Origin: JBDKVA01 sp039679375
Lineage (GTDB): Bacteria; Bacillota; Clostridia; Acetivibrionales; DTU013
Assembly: GCA_039679375.1 (NCBI GenBank)
Contig: JBDKVA010000004.1
Location: 1-19,705, forward strand
Direction: 5' to 3'
DNA length: 19,705 bases
A program made the translations under genes and the position numbers. A model generated the notes under the pieces. The model saw nothing but the letters and a program-made list of their open reading frames with translations. It was not told where the DNA came from and searched no databases. Shown piece by piece: positions 9,401 to 16,540 of the stretch (its first letter is position 1; every line of letters starts with the position of its first letter).

Positions 9401-11886
9401 TCATACTCAAACAGCCTGGCACTTCCGTCCGGATTTGTTACTTTAATGACGTTGCCGTTGCTGTCGACGTCATATAATGTTTTATTACCGTACCTGTCGG
9501 TGGTCGATTTGACGTCCCCGTATTTGTTTGTTCCGCCAGGCATATAATATTCCGTATAGGCAGACTTGCCTTCAGGATCCTGAACCTGTATGGTGTACAT
9601 GGCTTTATCAAACCAATAGGTTGACGCTCTGCCGTTCATATCGGTTATAGTAGTTTTTTTGTTGGTCATGTCATATGAATAATTGACCAAATCACCAAGG
9701 GCATCGGTTGCCTGTGAAACTTTATGCTGGTTTTCCCCTTCGGTATGGTTGTATGTCAGCTTTTCAACAACATTGTTGTCATGATCCTGAATTTCATTGA
9801 TGAATCCCCACGAATCATATGAATATCTCATGATTCCGCCCTTGGGATCAGTTACCTTTACAAGCCGGTTGCCGGTGTCATATTCATATGCGACCTGCCT
9901 GCTCTCAGTATCAGTCACCTGGCTGATTAAGCCCTGGGAATTGTATGTAACCGAATAAGCACGTCCGACAGTATCTGTAATACTTGATATCCTGCCTTCT
10001 GTATCCACCTGGATGCTTAGAGTATTCCCGTTCCTGTCCGTCATACCTGTAAGGTAGCCGTTGGTATTAAAGGTATACCTGTACTGATCCTTTGTTGTTA
10101 ACAGATAAGTGCCATCCGTATTCTTGACAAAGATGCTCCTGTTGTCTTCAGGGGTATATACTCCGTTGCTCAGTCTGAAACGCTGGGAGCCGCCGTTTGG
10201 AAGCGTGACATTAATTACGTCGGTCCCCTCTACCCTGCCTTCAAAGCCAAAAGTCCATCCCTGGCCCATCGGGGTGCTTTTACCATCCCTTGAATTGTAG
10301 GTGCGTGAAATGTTGACCTGGAATCCCGGAGCCGGAACGCTCATGTCATTTACCGTGAATGAAAAATTACCTGATGCAGGGTTGACCCCGCTCTCGCCAT
10401 AATGCAGCTTCTCCTTGATTTTAGCCAGCTGATCCTGTGTATACCATGTGTCCTCATTCCCGCCCTGCTGTCCGGCAGGTACTGTGCTGTTGTCATTTCC
10501 GGGGCCGGTATAGTTATCAAGCTGCGGCTTTGTATTGGACAGCGCGGCAAACGCGTCGATCCTGCCTCCCGAGGATACCTTTCCTGCAAGGTTCGTGCAT
10601 GGAACGGTATTATCCGTTATTCTGGCGGCAATATCCGTTATGGAAAGCGCAGGCAAATAGCTTTTCAGAAGCGCCGCCACACCTGCTGCAAAGGGCGCAG
10701 ATGCCGATGTCCCTGAAAAATATCCGTAGGTATTATCAGGAGTGGTGGTGAGTATATTGATACCCGGCGCTGCAACATGTATTTTATCCCCGTAGCTTGA
10801 GTATGGAGAAATGACGCCCATACTATCAATAGATGCAACAGAAAGAACATTCGGTATGTCAAAACAGGCCGGATAGACAGGCGACACGGAAACATCCGCT
10901 CCCCTGTTGCCCCCGGAACAGACAAACAGGATGCCGCTGTTTGCCATGGTATCTTTTAACGCGAAGTTATTGTCCGTCCCACCGAAGCTGCAGTTTATGA
11001 TCTTAACTCCCTTTGCCATGGCATACTCTATGGCGTCTATGGCGTCGCAGGTATATCCCCAGTTTCCGTTGATAAATTTCAAAGGCATCAGTTTTGCATT
11101 CGGCGCAACGCCAATTACACCGGTGCTGTTGGCTGCAGAAGAAATGACTCCGGCGACCTGCGTGCCATGCAGCTCTAATGAACTGGAATCATAAACGGTG
11201 TTGTCGTTATTAACGAAATCCCATCCGTTTACGTCGTCAACATATCCGTTATTGTCGTCGTCCAGGTTGTTACCGGCTATTTCTCCAGTGTTAACAAAGA
11301 TATTATCCCTCAGGTCCTCATGGCTGATGTCGATTCCCGTATCCAATACTCCAATGACAACACCGGTAGGCTGCTGTACCAGATCCCAGGCGTTAACCGC
11401 ATTAATATCCACACCGGAACGTCCTGCATTGCCCTCGATTTCCTGTCCGCTGTTGGAAAGCCCCCACTGTTCCGGGAACCTCGCATCTGTCGGCATGGAC
11501 GTTACGGTCAGCTTGTAGTTGGGCTGCGCGTATTCAACGTCCGGATCCTGTTTGAGCGCCGCGATTGTTTTTTCCATATCGTCGCTTTTATCGATTTCAA
11601 AAAGGTCAACCCTGCTATTTTTGAAACTTTTTTTAATATCAAATTTTGATAGTTTTTGTTTTCCCTTTATATTGGAAACGACATTTTTCTGTTTGCCGCT
11701 GCTTTTGTATTTTACGATGATTTCTGTCTTATCCCTGTTTTGGTCAACTATTTTAATTTCCTTATTTTCTTTCCCGCCATTTTGTGTTTTTGCGGCATAA
11801 GCATTCGTCGGATAAGCAAGTATGGTACTGGTCATGATAAATACAACCGCCAGTAATCCGGAAACCGATCTCACAATTTTATTCAT
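3490..11886 (-). CDS. Giant secreted subtilisin-RHS polymorphic toxin
   Basis: A 2798-residue protein. Residues 1-31 are a Sec signal peptide. Residues 50-127 resemble an S8 propeptide (IAALKQDPDVEYAQPNY). Residues 135-450 are a subtilase with Asp182 (VLDTG), His240 (LHGT), Asn327 (SGGNRG, oxyanion hole) and Ser394 (SGTSASAP), all apparently intact. Residues 495-575 look like the DUF6531-type entry domain (VNPASGNFSF, ISRTYNS, GQGWTFGFE). Residues 580-2368 are dozens of YD repeats closing with the RHS core signature (ARYYDSKIARFLSED, then DPTG). The last 430 residues are a variable tip ending in a TNT-like domain. RHS shells enclose toxins; here a protease is built in as well. AAGGGGG (11894-11900) sits 7 bases before the ATG and overlaps the stop of the preceding FN3 gene, implying coupled translation. 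No sortase signal, SLH domain or dockerin is seen, so how it is held at the cell surface is unknown. It probably acts in contact-dependent competition. Confidence 0.9.
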   Translation of the reverse strand: MNKIVRSVSGLLAVVFIMTSTILAYPTNAYAAKTQNGGKENKEIKIVDQNRDKTEIIVKYKSSGKQKNVVSNIKGKQKLSKFDIKKSFKNSRVDLFEIDKSDDMEKTIAALKQDPDVEYAQPNYKLTVTSMPTDARFPEQWGLSNSGQEIEGNAGRSGVDINAVNAWDLVQQPTGVVIGVLDTGIDISHEDLRDNIFVNTGEIAGNNLDDDNNGYVDDVNGWDFVNNDNTVYDSSSLELHGTQVAGVISSAANSTGVIGVAPNAKLMPLKFINGNWGYTCDAIDAIEYAMAKGVKIINCSFGGTDNNFALKDTMANSGILFVCSGGNRGADVSVSPVYPACFDIPNVLSVASIDSMGVISPYSSYGDKIHVAAPGINILTTTPDNTYGYFSGTSASAPFAAGVAALLKSYLPALSITDIAARITDNTVPCTNLAGKVSSGGRIDAFAALSNTKPQLDNYTGPGNDNSTVPAGQQGGNEDTWYTQDQLAKIKEKLHYGESGVNPASGNFSFTVNDMSVPAPGFQVNISRTYNSRDGKSTPMGQGWTFGFEGRVEGTDVINVTLPNGGSQRFRLSNGVYTPEDNRSIFVKNTDGTYLLTTKDQYRYTFNTNGYLTGMTDRNGNTLSIQVDTEGRISSITDTVGRAYSVTYNSQGLISQVTDTESRQVAYEYDTGNRLVKVTDPKGGIMRYSYDSWGFINEIQDHDNNVVEKLTYNHTEGENQHKVSQATDALGDLVNYSYDMTNKKTTITDMNGRASTYWFDKAMYTIQVQDPEGKSAYTEYYMPGGTNKYGDVKSTTDRYGNKTLYDVDSNGNVIKVTNPDGSARLFEYDDKNNLTKETDEAGRLTYYVYDPDKRNLVKTVRPLDGTTPYTGTDGPGYAITVYSYYTGSESGCAALKLLNSKTDPEGDITTYTYDADGNIKTVSDPQTGEVTTYEYNRVGWKTACITPEGHRTEYGYDKNGQLIKITAVSSRNETTRMVYNLLGQKIQGISPNQYNFENDSLSTDTYSDNTVGTRYTYYDTGKLESTTDASGSITGYNYDVYGNVTQVTRPNGSIYRYEYDVMDRPVKEYFKENQTGGENLLKEYSYADMGDGKTQKTETQYLNAGEKAVMVLIYDFANRLIERQNPDGTKEKMTYYADGALAASTARNGGTIYCKYNGLGLLAEQWIPLEVSNGDTYYSYKKTEYYKNGWRYKEISGKDKVPLYGIPVNQTIKTYEYYKNGKLKKITDQEGRMTEYLYDSDGNVTKEDIYTDAVNMLTTEYTYNYLEKIETKIQHVNKGDLAGNSFGSAEDTSLTTSYTYDKNGNISTIQTPDQVVTTYGYDVLDRQTSSSKPGLDETGAQVTISTSTAYNWEGKPLTTTDANGSTTTYAYSPVGLLTHTTDALGGVTLYSYDIAGRKTAEVSPENYDGSKSLTEMSRVEYVYDLMGRVKAKKNVYYDDTANHWVTITSKAYQYDNSGNVVKELDALGYDSGSGASVDEKISTGYGTIYTYNLAGKLSTVTDPVSKERALSFTAKYEYDGLGRKVSEINAKGVITTYEYDNAGNILSTGIKKDADAQIQVLQTNAYDLAGRLLSKTDGNGNTVTYEYNAFNQIRKTVTPGDASIPSNATTYQYDEMGRLSRQADSTGLVELCSYDSLGRQLSRTRQNANGTQSITTSTKYDKNGNVRFETDGNGNQTEKTYDSLNRLKTTFITVNGMNKVTTYWYDADGNQTTVTDWLGNTSTNVYDPMGRLIEKYDPYTMIQRLEYNKNGAQVKSYDALNNVTQYIYDKNNRLIATVDPEGHTTSQYYDDAGNIISKTDGRNISTTYNYDEFNRLQSVVNAKSETTGYTYDLNGNMLTQTDGNSKTTSFEYNAAGMLMRKIDHGGKAGSAYIGAKTESYSYYANGNLLSVTDRNGTETIYTYDVFGRLLTQTAGTASISYTYDNNGNQLIMADSTGTTTRVYDSQNRVTSKTVPVIGETIYTYDGIETGGMYSETTADPKGNTTKKVYDKAGRLANVIAGNDTTTYTYYANGSQKSVEYTDGAKEEYTYDADGLVRTLTNKNADGTVMESYSYTYDGAHNQVSKVDSKGTTVYSYDSLERLESTTEPNGRVTGYTFDKTGNRLTETVTIGTSAAITTYTYNEQNRLVDTVTNDGSTTVTVNYAYDNNGNMVSKSTETTKPVDPEATGSFSLYKAGTSIESAIVLYKYDNWNQLAEVITCDKTEKYRYNGEGYRVVKNDNGQLTNYLYEYDKVILETDDTGTQTARNVYGINLISMTSGSETLHYMYNGHADVTTLIDNTGAVKASYYYDAFGNILDQTGSADNNITYAGYQYDEETGLYYLNARYYDSKIARFLSEDTYRGSASDPLNLNLYTYCHNEPIMYWDPTGHWEQGDEDLNDEAKARIIAITNAYYEATTAAEREAIHNQAVSIRNDQSSYRPKVTPLTIEAHDAITNAVNQGVAARGYMTKDEWVNAINSDGITYTTDISYDVSSVDVKKDSNTVTTIGRTAIGVHVNSSLMSQTASASMSLTYNLSYNEATFVNSVISSYDYSLEQSICLLDIMDLNGEITDSDLQNIVGNNYYTPKKWYEKLFDGLGTADMLELEYSTTHFGYTTAEIDYMMTKERLIQAYNLVCFQALCAASNANVSIGPRDAGYYYVNGKKVYYESPSGYLFESGATFAPHGSYINITANGYSIVNQGADKNVDSFIRNNVNPNFQQNVKNAFGSDVKITTLTSDKTVYRYSGGTSGGSSYWVTPNKTANPAVDLALPPGNTYNQVNTYVIPKGTTILEGTVAPNFGQPGGGYQYYVPDPSVMILK
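3493..3762 (-). other. TNT-like NAD-glycohydrolase toxin domain (tip of the RHS protein)
   Basis: Residues 2709-2798 of the RHS protein. The order VYRYSGG, YWVTPNKTANP, LALPPGN, VIPKGTTILEG, then VAPNFGQPGGGYQYYVPD follows the pattern of tuberculosis-necrotizing-toxin (TNT) and related bacterial toxin tips. In those the FGQPGGGxQ segment carries the catalytic glutamine; here that is Gln2786. By family, the domain would hydrolyse NAD and kill the target by cofactor depletion. The match is from memory of the motif order, and a related ADP-ribose-transferring fold remains possible. Residues 2369-2708 link the shell to this tip and contain no motif I can name. Confidence 0.6.
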
Positions 11887-11898
11887 CTCTATGCCCCC

Positions 11899-14800
11899 TT
11901 ACTGAAAGCTGTATGTCACATCTGCCTGTCCGTCAAATTTGGATTTGAACCTGACGGTGTTGACAATGCCCGACCATATCTCGTAGCTCTGTGCCGAACC
12001 TGTCTTTTTGAACACGATCGTCCCCGGCGCAAATTGTACTATTTGCACATCCGTCCCTGTTATGTTGCCGGCTGCAAGGTCAATCTTTGAAGTAGATCCG
12101 CAAAGATCGACAGCTTCAAGCTCATCAGGATCATAGGTGATCGTAAAGGTATATTGCCCAATATCCTGTATGTTGGCGGCGGAAAAAACCAGATTCAGCT
12201 CTTCACCGGTTAAACAATCCACTGTATATGTCATCGTTGAGCTTTTCGTATTTGCCGAAATCAAATCGCTCCATGCGCTGTACCCTGCCGGGCTCTTGGC
12301 TCTGACACGGTAATTGTGCTGCGTATCCGGCGTGAGGCTGCTTTGCAGATAGCTCGTACCTGTACCGTTCGCTACTATTACTCCGTCGACTTCTATTTCA
12401 TATTCGTCGGCGCCTGAGACCTGATCCCAGGATACCAGAATCTTTGAAATTGTTGAGGACGCCGTTATGTTGGATGGCACGGCAGGTCCCTCCGGTATTG
12501 TCAGTACGGTGATTGCCGCGCTCCAGTCGCTGCTTCCCGTCTCATTCCTGGCCCGTACCCTGTATGTATGCTGGCTGCCTGGCTGCAGACCGGTATGGAT
12601 ATATTTTGTTTCCGCAATGTTTTCGGCTATGGTTCCATCTACATCAATGTCATAGGATGTGGCTCCATTCATGGGCTGCCATGCAATTGTGGCGGAAGTG
12701 CTCTTCATCATTGCGAACAGGCCTGTCGGCACGGTTACCCCGCTGAACATGGTTGATTTTGTCAATGGGATGCTCCAGTTGCTTGTGCCGCTTGCATTGA
12801 TAGATCTCACTCTGAATATGTGCTGTGTATTCGGCAATAAGCCGCTGCAAGTGTATGTATTGCCCTGTATGCCCTGAATGACCGTACCGTCCGCTTCCAA
12901 TTCATATGTTAATGCGGCGCTTGTAGTACTATCCCATACAATACTTACCGTCGTTTCTGAGGAAGCGGAATTCAATATAACCGGAGTAGGTAAGGCATAG
13001 GTCATTACCTGAACAGCCTGGCTCCACTCACTGGTTTCCGATCCGCTTCTGGCTCTTACGCGGTATGTATGGCTTGAGTTGGGCTGCAGTCCGCTTATGA
13101 TTGCGGTTGTGCTTGTCCCGTTATCTATTGCTACGCCGTCTGCTTCCACATCGTAACCTGCCGCGCCTGTTACTGCGCTCCATGATAAGGCTACACTTGT
13201 ATCATCCACGTTTGCTTTCAGGTTGGAGGGCGTACCAAACACATCCGTCAACGCGGTCGAGATGACTGTGGAGCTCCAGTCGCTCAAGACGCCGCTCTTT
13301 TTTGAACGCACCCTGTACATATGCTGGCTTCCGGGAGCAAGATTGGTATGGGTATAGCTTGTATTTGTGTTGTTGTCGATGGATATACCGTCTACTTCAA
13401 TGTCATACCCGCTAGCACCGTCCACCGTATCCCACGTAAGGCTGATCTCATTTTGAGACGGCGTTGCGGCCAGGTTTGCCGGGACAGGAGAGGATACCTG
13501 CGTGGTAGTCGCGCTCACCGGCGCGCTCCAGTCGCTCTTTCCTCCAGGGTTGATGCTCCTGACACGGTAGCTGTGATGAGTCCCCGGTGTAAGGCTGCTG
13601 TGGACATAGTTGGTATTAGGTCCGTTGTTGACCAGCACCCCGTCTACCTCAATATCATATCCGGTCGCTCCGGCTACATTATTCCAGGTCACTGTTATGG
13701 AGGTGCTCTGGGATACTGTGCTGAGGTTTGCCGGAATATCCGGAGAGCTGGGCAAGGTTGATTTAGTGATTTGTGTGCTCCAATCGCCTGTACCGCCTGC
13801 GTTCTTTGCACGCACCTTATATGTATGGGGTGTTCCGGGTGACAGAGACGTATGTGTATAGGCGGTGCTTGTCCCGGCATTTATGATAGTGCCGTCTGCT
13901 TGTATGTCGTAGCCTGCCGCGCCCTGAACAGAATCCCATGATACTGTTACCTGGCTGCTTGTAGCTGTGGCGATAAGATTGACCGGCGCTACGGGAGGTG
14001 CGATCAGGGTGGTGCCGCTGGCAACAGAGCTTATGGCCGTTTCAATATTTGCTCCATTTCTGGCTTTTGCCTGGAAGGAGTAGGCTGTGCTGGGGGTTAG
14101 CCCCGTAACGGTTATCTTCTTATTGCTTAAAGTGATCCAAACCGGAGATGAAGTCAGGGTTCCCTCCGGAGTGACATACTGCGTTCCGCCATTTACACTG
14201 ATCAAATACTGGGTTGAAGCCGAGTTACTGTCTGTGGTTGATACATCCAGCGTGTAGGATGATGCATTGTTTACAACCAGCGCAGGCACCGCTGCTTTTG
14301 TGTAGATGTATTGGGTATTGCTTGCGATATGATTTTTTGTGTCCCTTGCTTGAAAGATCACAGGATATTGTGTATTGGGTATCAGGTTATCTTGTGTATA
14401 TGTAGTATTAGTAATCCAGGATGTTGGTGGATTTGATCCGATTGTATATTGATATGGATAATTGTCGAGTCCTGCAATGCTGTCCGATGCCGACCCTGAT
14501 AACGTAATGCTGCTGATAGCTGATGTTACTGACACTGTCGACAGTGTCGGGGCTGATTTGTCGACCTTGAAGCTTACGGTTGATGTGACTAGTGGTGCCT
14601 TTCCATCGCTTACTTCATATTTGATGGAATGGTTGCCTTCAGTGAGTGTGCTCATGTTTAAGGCGCTAAAGCTCACAGTCTGAACTGTTGTGGTGTTTGT
14701 TGCTGTTTTGGTATCCCTGGGTGTAGTTTCTGCGTCAATGTAATACTTGCATGTCAGTGTGTCATTATCTACGTCTGAAACGGATACTTGGGGGATAAAT

Positions 14801-15489
14801 GCAGTATCTGCTTCGCTAAATGTAATATTAGGTGAAGGTGAAGTTACTGAAATTGTTGGGCCTGCATTAAGTAATATACTCGTGGGATAATATGCATACT
14901 TCATACCTGTTGAATGTATATCTCCCTCGAAATTGATATATGCATATTGCATAACTGTAATTTTTGATATACTGGTAATATTGTCTGGTAATACTGTTGT
15001 AGGAGGATTGCCTCTCACGTCAGATACTCCTGGATATGCTGTTACACAGCTATATCCAGTATCTGTTGTCATTAATGCACTCGAACTAACAACGATGTCA
15101 CCCGCATTAGTAGTCAATGTAACCGTGCAAATTGCATAATTATCCCTAGGTCCACCGCCACCATTGGATTGTCCTGCACGTGAATAAAGTCCAGAAGAAG
15201 AAATCTTTATAGAACGTGACGATGCATTCCAAGATATAGTAAGACTTCCTGCCGATAATGACCGCAAATACGATGCAGAATCATTTACTGTTGTCCCTGA
15301 ATTTGGATTTGAGTAAATCACAATCCAATCAGTATCAGCCCATGCCTCAATTGCTCCCACCTGAATAAAATGTCCACTTTGCGCATCTTTTTTCAGCAAA
15401 ACACTAAAGTTAACCGATACATTCAAACATAAAACAGCAAAAATAATAGTAATGGATGTGATAACCTTGAATACTTTTAATCTCCCCAT
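11899..15489 (-). CDS. Exported multi-fibronectin type III protein, partner of the RHS toxin
   Basis: About 1196 residues from the ATG at 15489. A GTG six bases upstream (15495) is also in frame, but AGGGGG (15497-15502) lies 1 base from the GTG and 7 bases from the ATG, so the ATG is preferred. The N-terminus has a basic start and a hydrophobic segment (ITSITIIFAVLCLNVSV), a signal peptide or membrane anchor. Numbered from the GTG, residues 55-210 are an unassigned beta-rich region, 212-400 are Ig-like segments (TISVTSPSPNITFSEAD), 403-498 an FN3-like segment, and 500-1085 seven very similar FN3 domains (GYDIEVDG, HTYRVRA, SDWS). Residues 1090-1198 (FTITYDPDELEAVDLC, then GIVNTVRFKSKF) resemble a cohesin-type beta-sandwich; that is tentative. 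It ends 12 bp before the RHS toxin start. It may present, export or anchor the toxin, or act as an adhesin; this role is inference. Confidence 0.85.
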   Translation of the reverse strand: MGRLKVFKVITSITIIFAVLCLNVSVNFSVLLKKDAQSGHFIQVGAIEAWADTDWIVIYSNPNSGTTVNDSASYLRSLSAGSLTISWNASSRSIKISSSGLYSRAGQSNGGGGPRDNYAICTVTLTTNAGDIVVSSSALMTTDTGYSCVTAYPGVSDVRGNPPTTVLPDNITSISKITVMQYAYINFEGDIHSTGMKYAYYPTSILLNAGPTISVTSPSPNITFSEADTAFIPQVSVSDVDNDTLTCKYYIDAETTPRDTKTATNTTTVQTVSFSALNMSTLTEGNHSIKYEVSDGKAPLVTSTVSFKVDKSAPTLSTVSVTSAISSITLSGSASDSIAGLDNYPYQYTIGSNPPTSWITNTTYTQDNLIPNTQYPVIFQARDTKNHIASNTQYIYTKAAVPALVVNNASSYTLDVSTTDSNSASTQYLISVNGGTQYVTPEGTLTSSPVWITLSNKKITVTGLTPSTAYSFQAKARNGANIETAISSVASGTTLIAPPVAPVNLIATATSSQVTVSWDSVQGAAGYDIQADGTIINAGTSTAYTHTSLSPGTPHTYKVRAKNAGGTGDWSTQITKSTLPSSPDIPANLSTVSQSTSITVTWNNVAGATGYDIEVDGVLVNNGPNTNYVHSSLTPGTHHSYRVRSINPGGKSDWSAPVSATTTQVSSPVPANLAATPSQNEISLTWDTVDGASGYDIEVDGISIDNNTNTSYTHTNLAPGSQHMYRVRSKKSGVLSDWSSTVISTALTDVFGTPSNLKANVDDTSVALSWSAVTGAAGYDVEADGVAIDNGTSTTAIISGLQPNSSHTYRVRARSGSETSEWSQAVQVMTYALPTPVILNSASSETTVSIVWDSTTSAALTYELEADGTVIQGIQGNTYTCSGLLPNTQHIFRVRSINASGTSNWSIPLTKSTMFSGVTVPTGLFAMMKSTSATIAWQPMNGATSYDIDVDGTIAENIAETKYIHTGLQPGSQHTYRVRARNETGSSDWSAAITVLTIPEGPAVPSNITASSTISKILVSWDQVSGADEYEIEVDGVIVANGTGTSYLQSSLTPDTQHNYRVRAKSPAGYSAWSDLISANTKSSTMTYTVDCLTGEELNLVFSAANIQDIGQYTFTITYDPDELEAVDLCGSTSKIDLAAGNITGTDVQIVQFAPGTIVFKKTGSAQSYEIWSGIVNTVRFKSKFDGQADVTYSFQ
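12241..13998 (-). repeat. Tandem coding repeats encoding seven FN3 domains
   Basis: Seven units of about 80-84 codons lie within the FN3 gene. Each has a SWD/TWD strand, a GA-GYDIEVDG segment, a HT-L-PGTQH turn, then YRVRAKN and DWS. The units are similar enough to each other to suggest recent internal duplication, so the number may vary between strains. The sixth-from-last and central units keep the motif best; the fifth unit (residues 836-917 from the GTG) is the most divergent. Confidence 0.75.
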
Positions 15490-15496
15490 ATCCACG

Positions 15497-15502
15497 CCCC
15501 CT
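15497..15502 (-). promoter_or_regulatory. Ribosome binding site deciding the FN3 gene start
   Basis: AGGGGG on the minus strand lies 7 bases from the ATG at 15489 and only 1 base from the in-frame GTG at 15495. The same 7-base spacing is used before the RHS gene and metQ, which favours the ATG. Confidence 0.7.
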
Positions 15503-15540
15503 ATGAGTTATTTGTCCGCAAATTAGAAACTTACTTACTA

Positions 15541-16265
15541 ATCATGACCGCCCGCTGAGCGGGTGGTTTGCTCTGCCCCTATAAGGGGCTGTTACTTGCG
15601 TGAGCCTTAAGGCTCGTTGAATAGTCTGCCAACCGCATTTAAATTACTCGCTACCGCTAAAGCGGTTGGCTATTTGCTTTTCTTTACCTGCTCACCCGTA
15701 AACGGGTCCATGTACTCTTTGAAGCTAATTTGGTCATTTGCAATATCTTCCTGTAGCTGATTCTTTATGTATTCCTCAATTTTCTTTGCATTTTTACCTA
15801 CTGTATCCACATAATAGTCCCTACACCAGAAATGTCTGCTTCCGTATTTATATATTAAGTTCGCGTGCCTGTTAAATATCATTAGCGAACTCTTTCCTTT
15901 GAGATAACCCATTATCTCGGATACACTGTACTTCGGTGGTATTCTTACAAGCATATGTACGTGGTCTTTACAGCATTCTGCCTCAATTATTTCTATGCCT
16001 TTTCGCTCGCATAGCTCTCTCAAAATCTTACTTATGTCCTGCTTTATTTTGCCATATATCACCTGACGGCGATATTTAGCCGCAAATACCAAATGATATT
16101 TACATTCCCATGTCGTATGTGCTAAAGTATTCTTGTCCATTCGGACCCTCCTTTGTTTTCTTAATGCGGTTGGCAAACCCACATTATTTTAACATTGGAG
16201 GTTTTGTTTTTCTACTTGTAGCTAAAGCTCTTTGGTTCCCCCGGCAGTGCCGGGGGTTTATTGTT
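15541..16265 (-). mobile_element. IS200-type insertion sequence (IS200/IS605 family), apparently complete
   Basis: The element has a single transposase gene and no tnpB. The end downstream of the transposase carries a row of hairpins: CCCGCTGAGCGGG (within 15548-15567), GCCCCTATAAGGGGC (15575-15589), the perfect palindrome GAGCCTTAAGGCTC (15602-15615), and GCCAACCGC/GCGGTTGGC (15628-15670). The upstream end has CCCCCGGCAGTGCCGGGGG (16238-16256) and an inverted copy of GCCAACCGCATT (16163-16174 versus 15628-15639). Subterminal hairpins are what IS200-type single-strand transposases recognise. Exact ends cannot be fixed from one copy; the given limits are approximate. The family makes no target duplication, so none is expected. 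Confidence 0.8.
15670..16140 (-). CDS. tnpA: IS200-type Y1 (HUH) transposase
   Basis: A 156-residue protein from the ATG at 16140, which has AAAGGAGGG (16146-16154) just upstream. The longer in-frame start at 16182 reads through the element's end and lacks a binding site. The opening MDKNTLAHTTWECKYHLVFA, the HUH motif (DHVHMLV, His60 and His62), the segment YLKGKSSLMIF, FWCRDYYVDTVG and the C-terminal helix IEEYIKNQ with catalytic Tyr124 are all typical of IS200 transposases. It would cut and rejoin single-stranded DNA at the hairpin ends, in a replication-linked peel-and-paste mechanism. No frameshift or stop is visible, so it may be active. It reads toward the FN3-RHS operon, in the same direction. 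Confidence 0.95.
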   Translation of the reverse strand: MDKNTLAHTTWECKYHLVFAAKYRRQVIYGKIKQDISKILRELCERKGIEIIEAECCKDHVHMLVRIPPKYSVSEIMGYLKGKSSLMIFNRHANLIYKYGSRHFWCRDYYVDTVGKNAKKIEEYIKNQLQEDIANDQISFKEYMDPFTGEQVKKSK

Positions 16266-16457
16266 ATCACAATAAAATATTATAAACTAACGTTTAACAT
16301 ATCTGGCTTAGAATACTATTTCATAGTATATTACATGATATAAATAAATTCAACGTTTTTTATCTATAATTTTACATTATTTTATAAAAATGCATATAAT
16401 CAATTGCTATATATACAAGGTATTTATAAAAATTTATTAAATTTTCTACAAGAAAGG
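16266..16457. other. AT-rich spacer between the IS element and metQ terminator
   Basis: About 190 bp of very AT-rich DNA with no reading frame I can support. It contains the candidate promoter for the FN3-RHS operon. Confidence 0.6.
16325..16353 (-). promoter_or_regulatory. Candidate promoter for the IS and FN3-RHS operon
   Basis: On the minus strand TTGAAT (16348-16353) and TATACT (16325-16330) are spaced by 17 bp, a good match to the housekeeping sigma-A pattern. It points toward the IS element and the FN3-RHS operon. If it is the original operon promoter, the IS has since been inserted between it and the genes. The AT-rich context makes a chance match possible. Confidence 0.42.
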
Positions 16458-16500
16458 AAAAAGCTGCCTAAATGGATTCTTATTCCACATAAGCAGCTTT
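16458..16500 (-). terminator. Rho-independent terminator of metNIQ
   Basis: On the minus strand AAAGCTGC (16493-16500) pairs with GCAGCTTT (16460-16467), with an inner TGGA/TCCA pairing in the loop, followed by a short T-run. It lies about 40 bp after the metQ stop codon. The opposite strand also has a T-rich run after the stem, so it may work in both directions. Confidence 0.7.
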
Positions 16501-16540
16501 GTTTACTATTTTTTATTATTTATTTCAAGTTCGCATCCCC

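Noticed and set aside
4718..11856. Many plus-strand frames opposite the RHS gene
   Set aside because: They are antisense shadows of the long, periodic RHS reading frame, with no initiation signals.
16141..16182. Longer tnpA start at 16182
   Set aside because: The strong AAAGGAGGG site and the family-typical N-terminus MDKNTLAHTTW both indicate the ATG at 16140.
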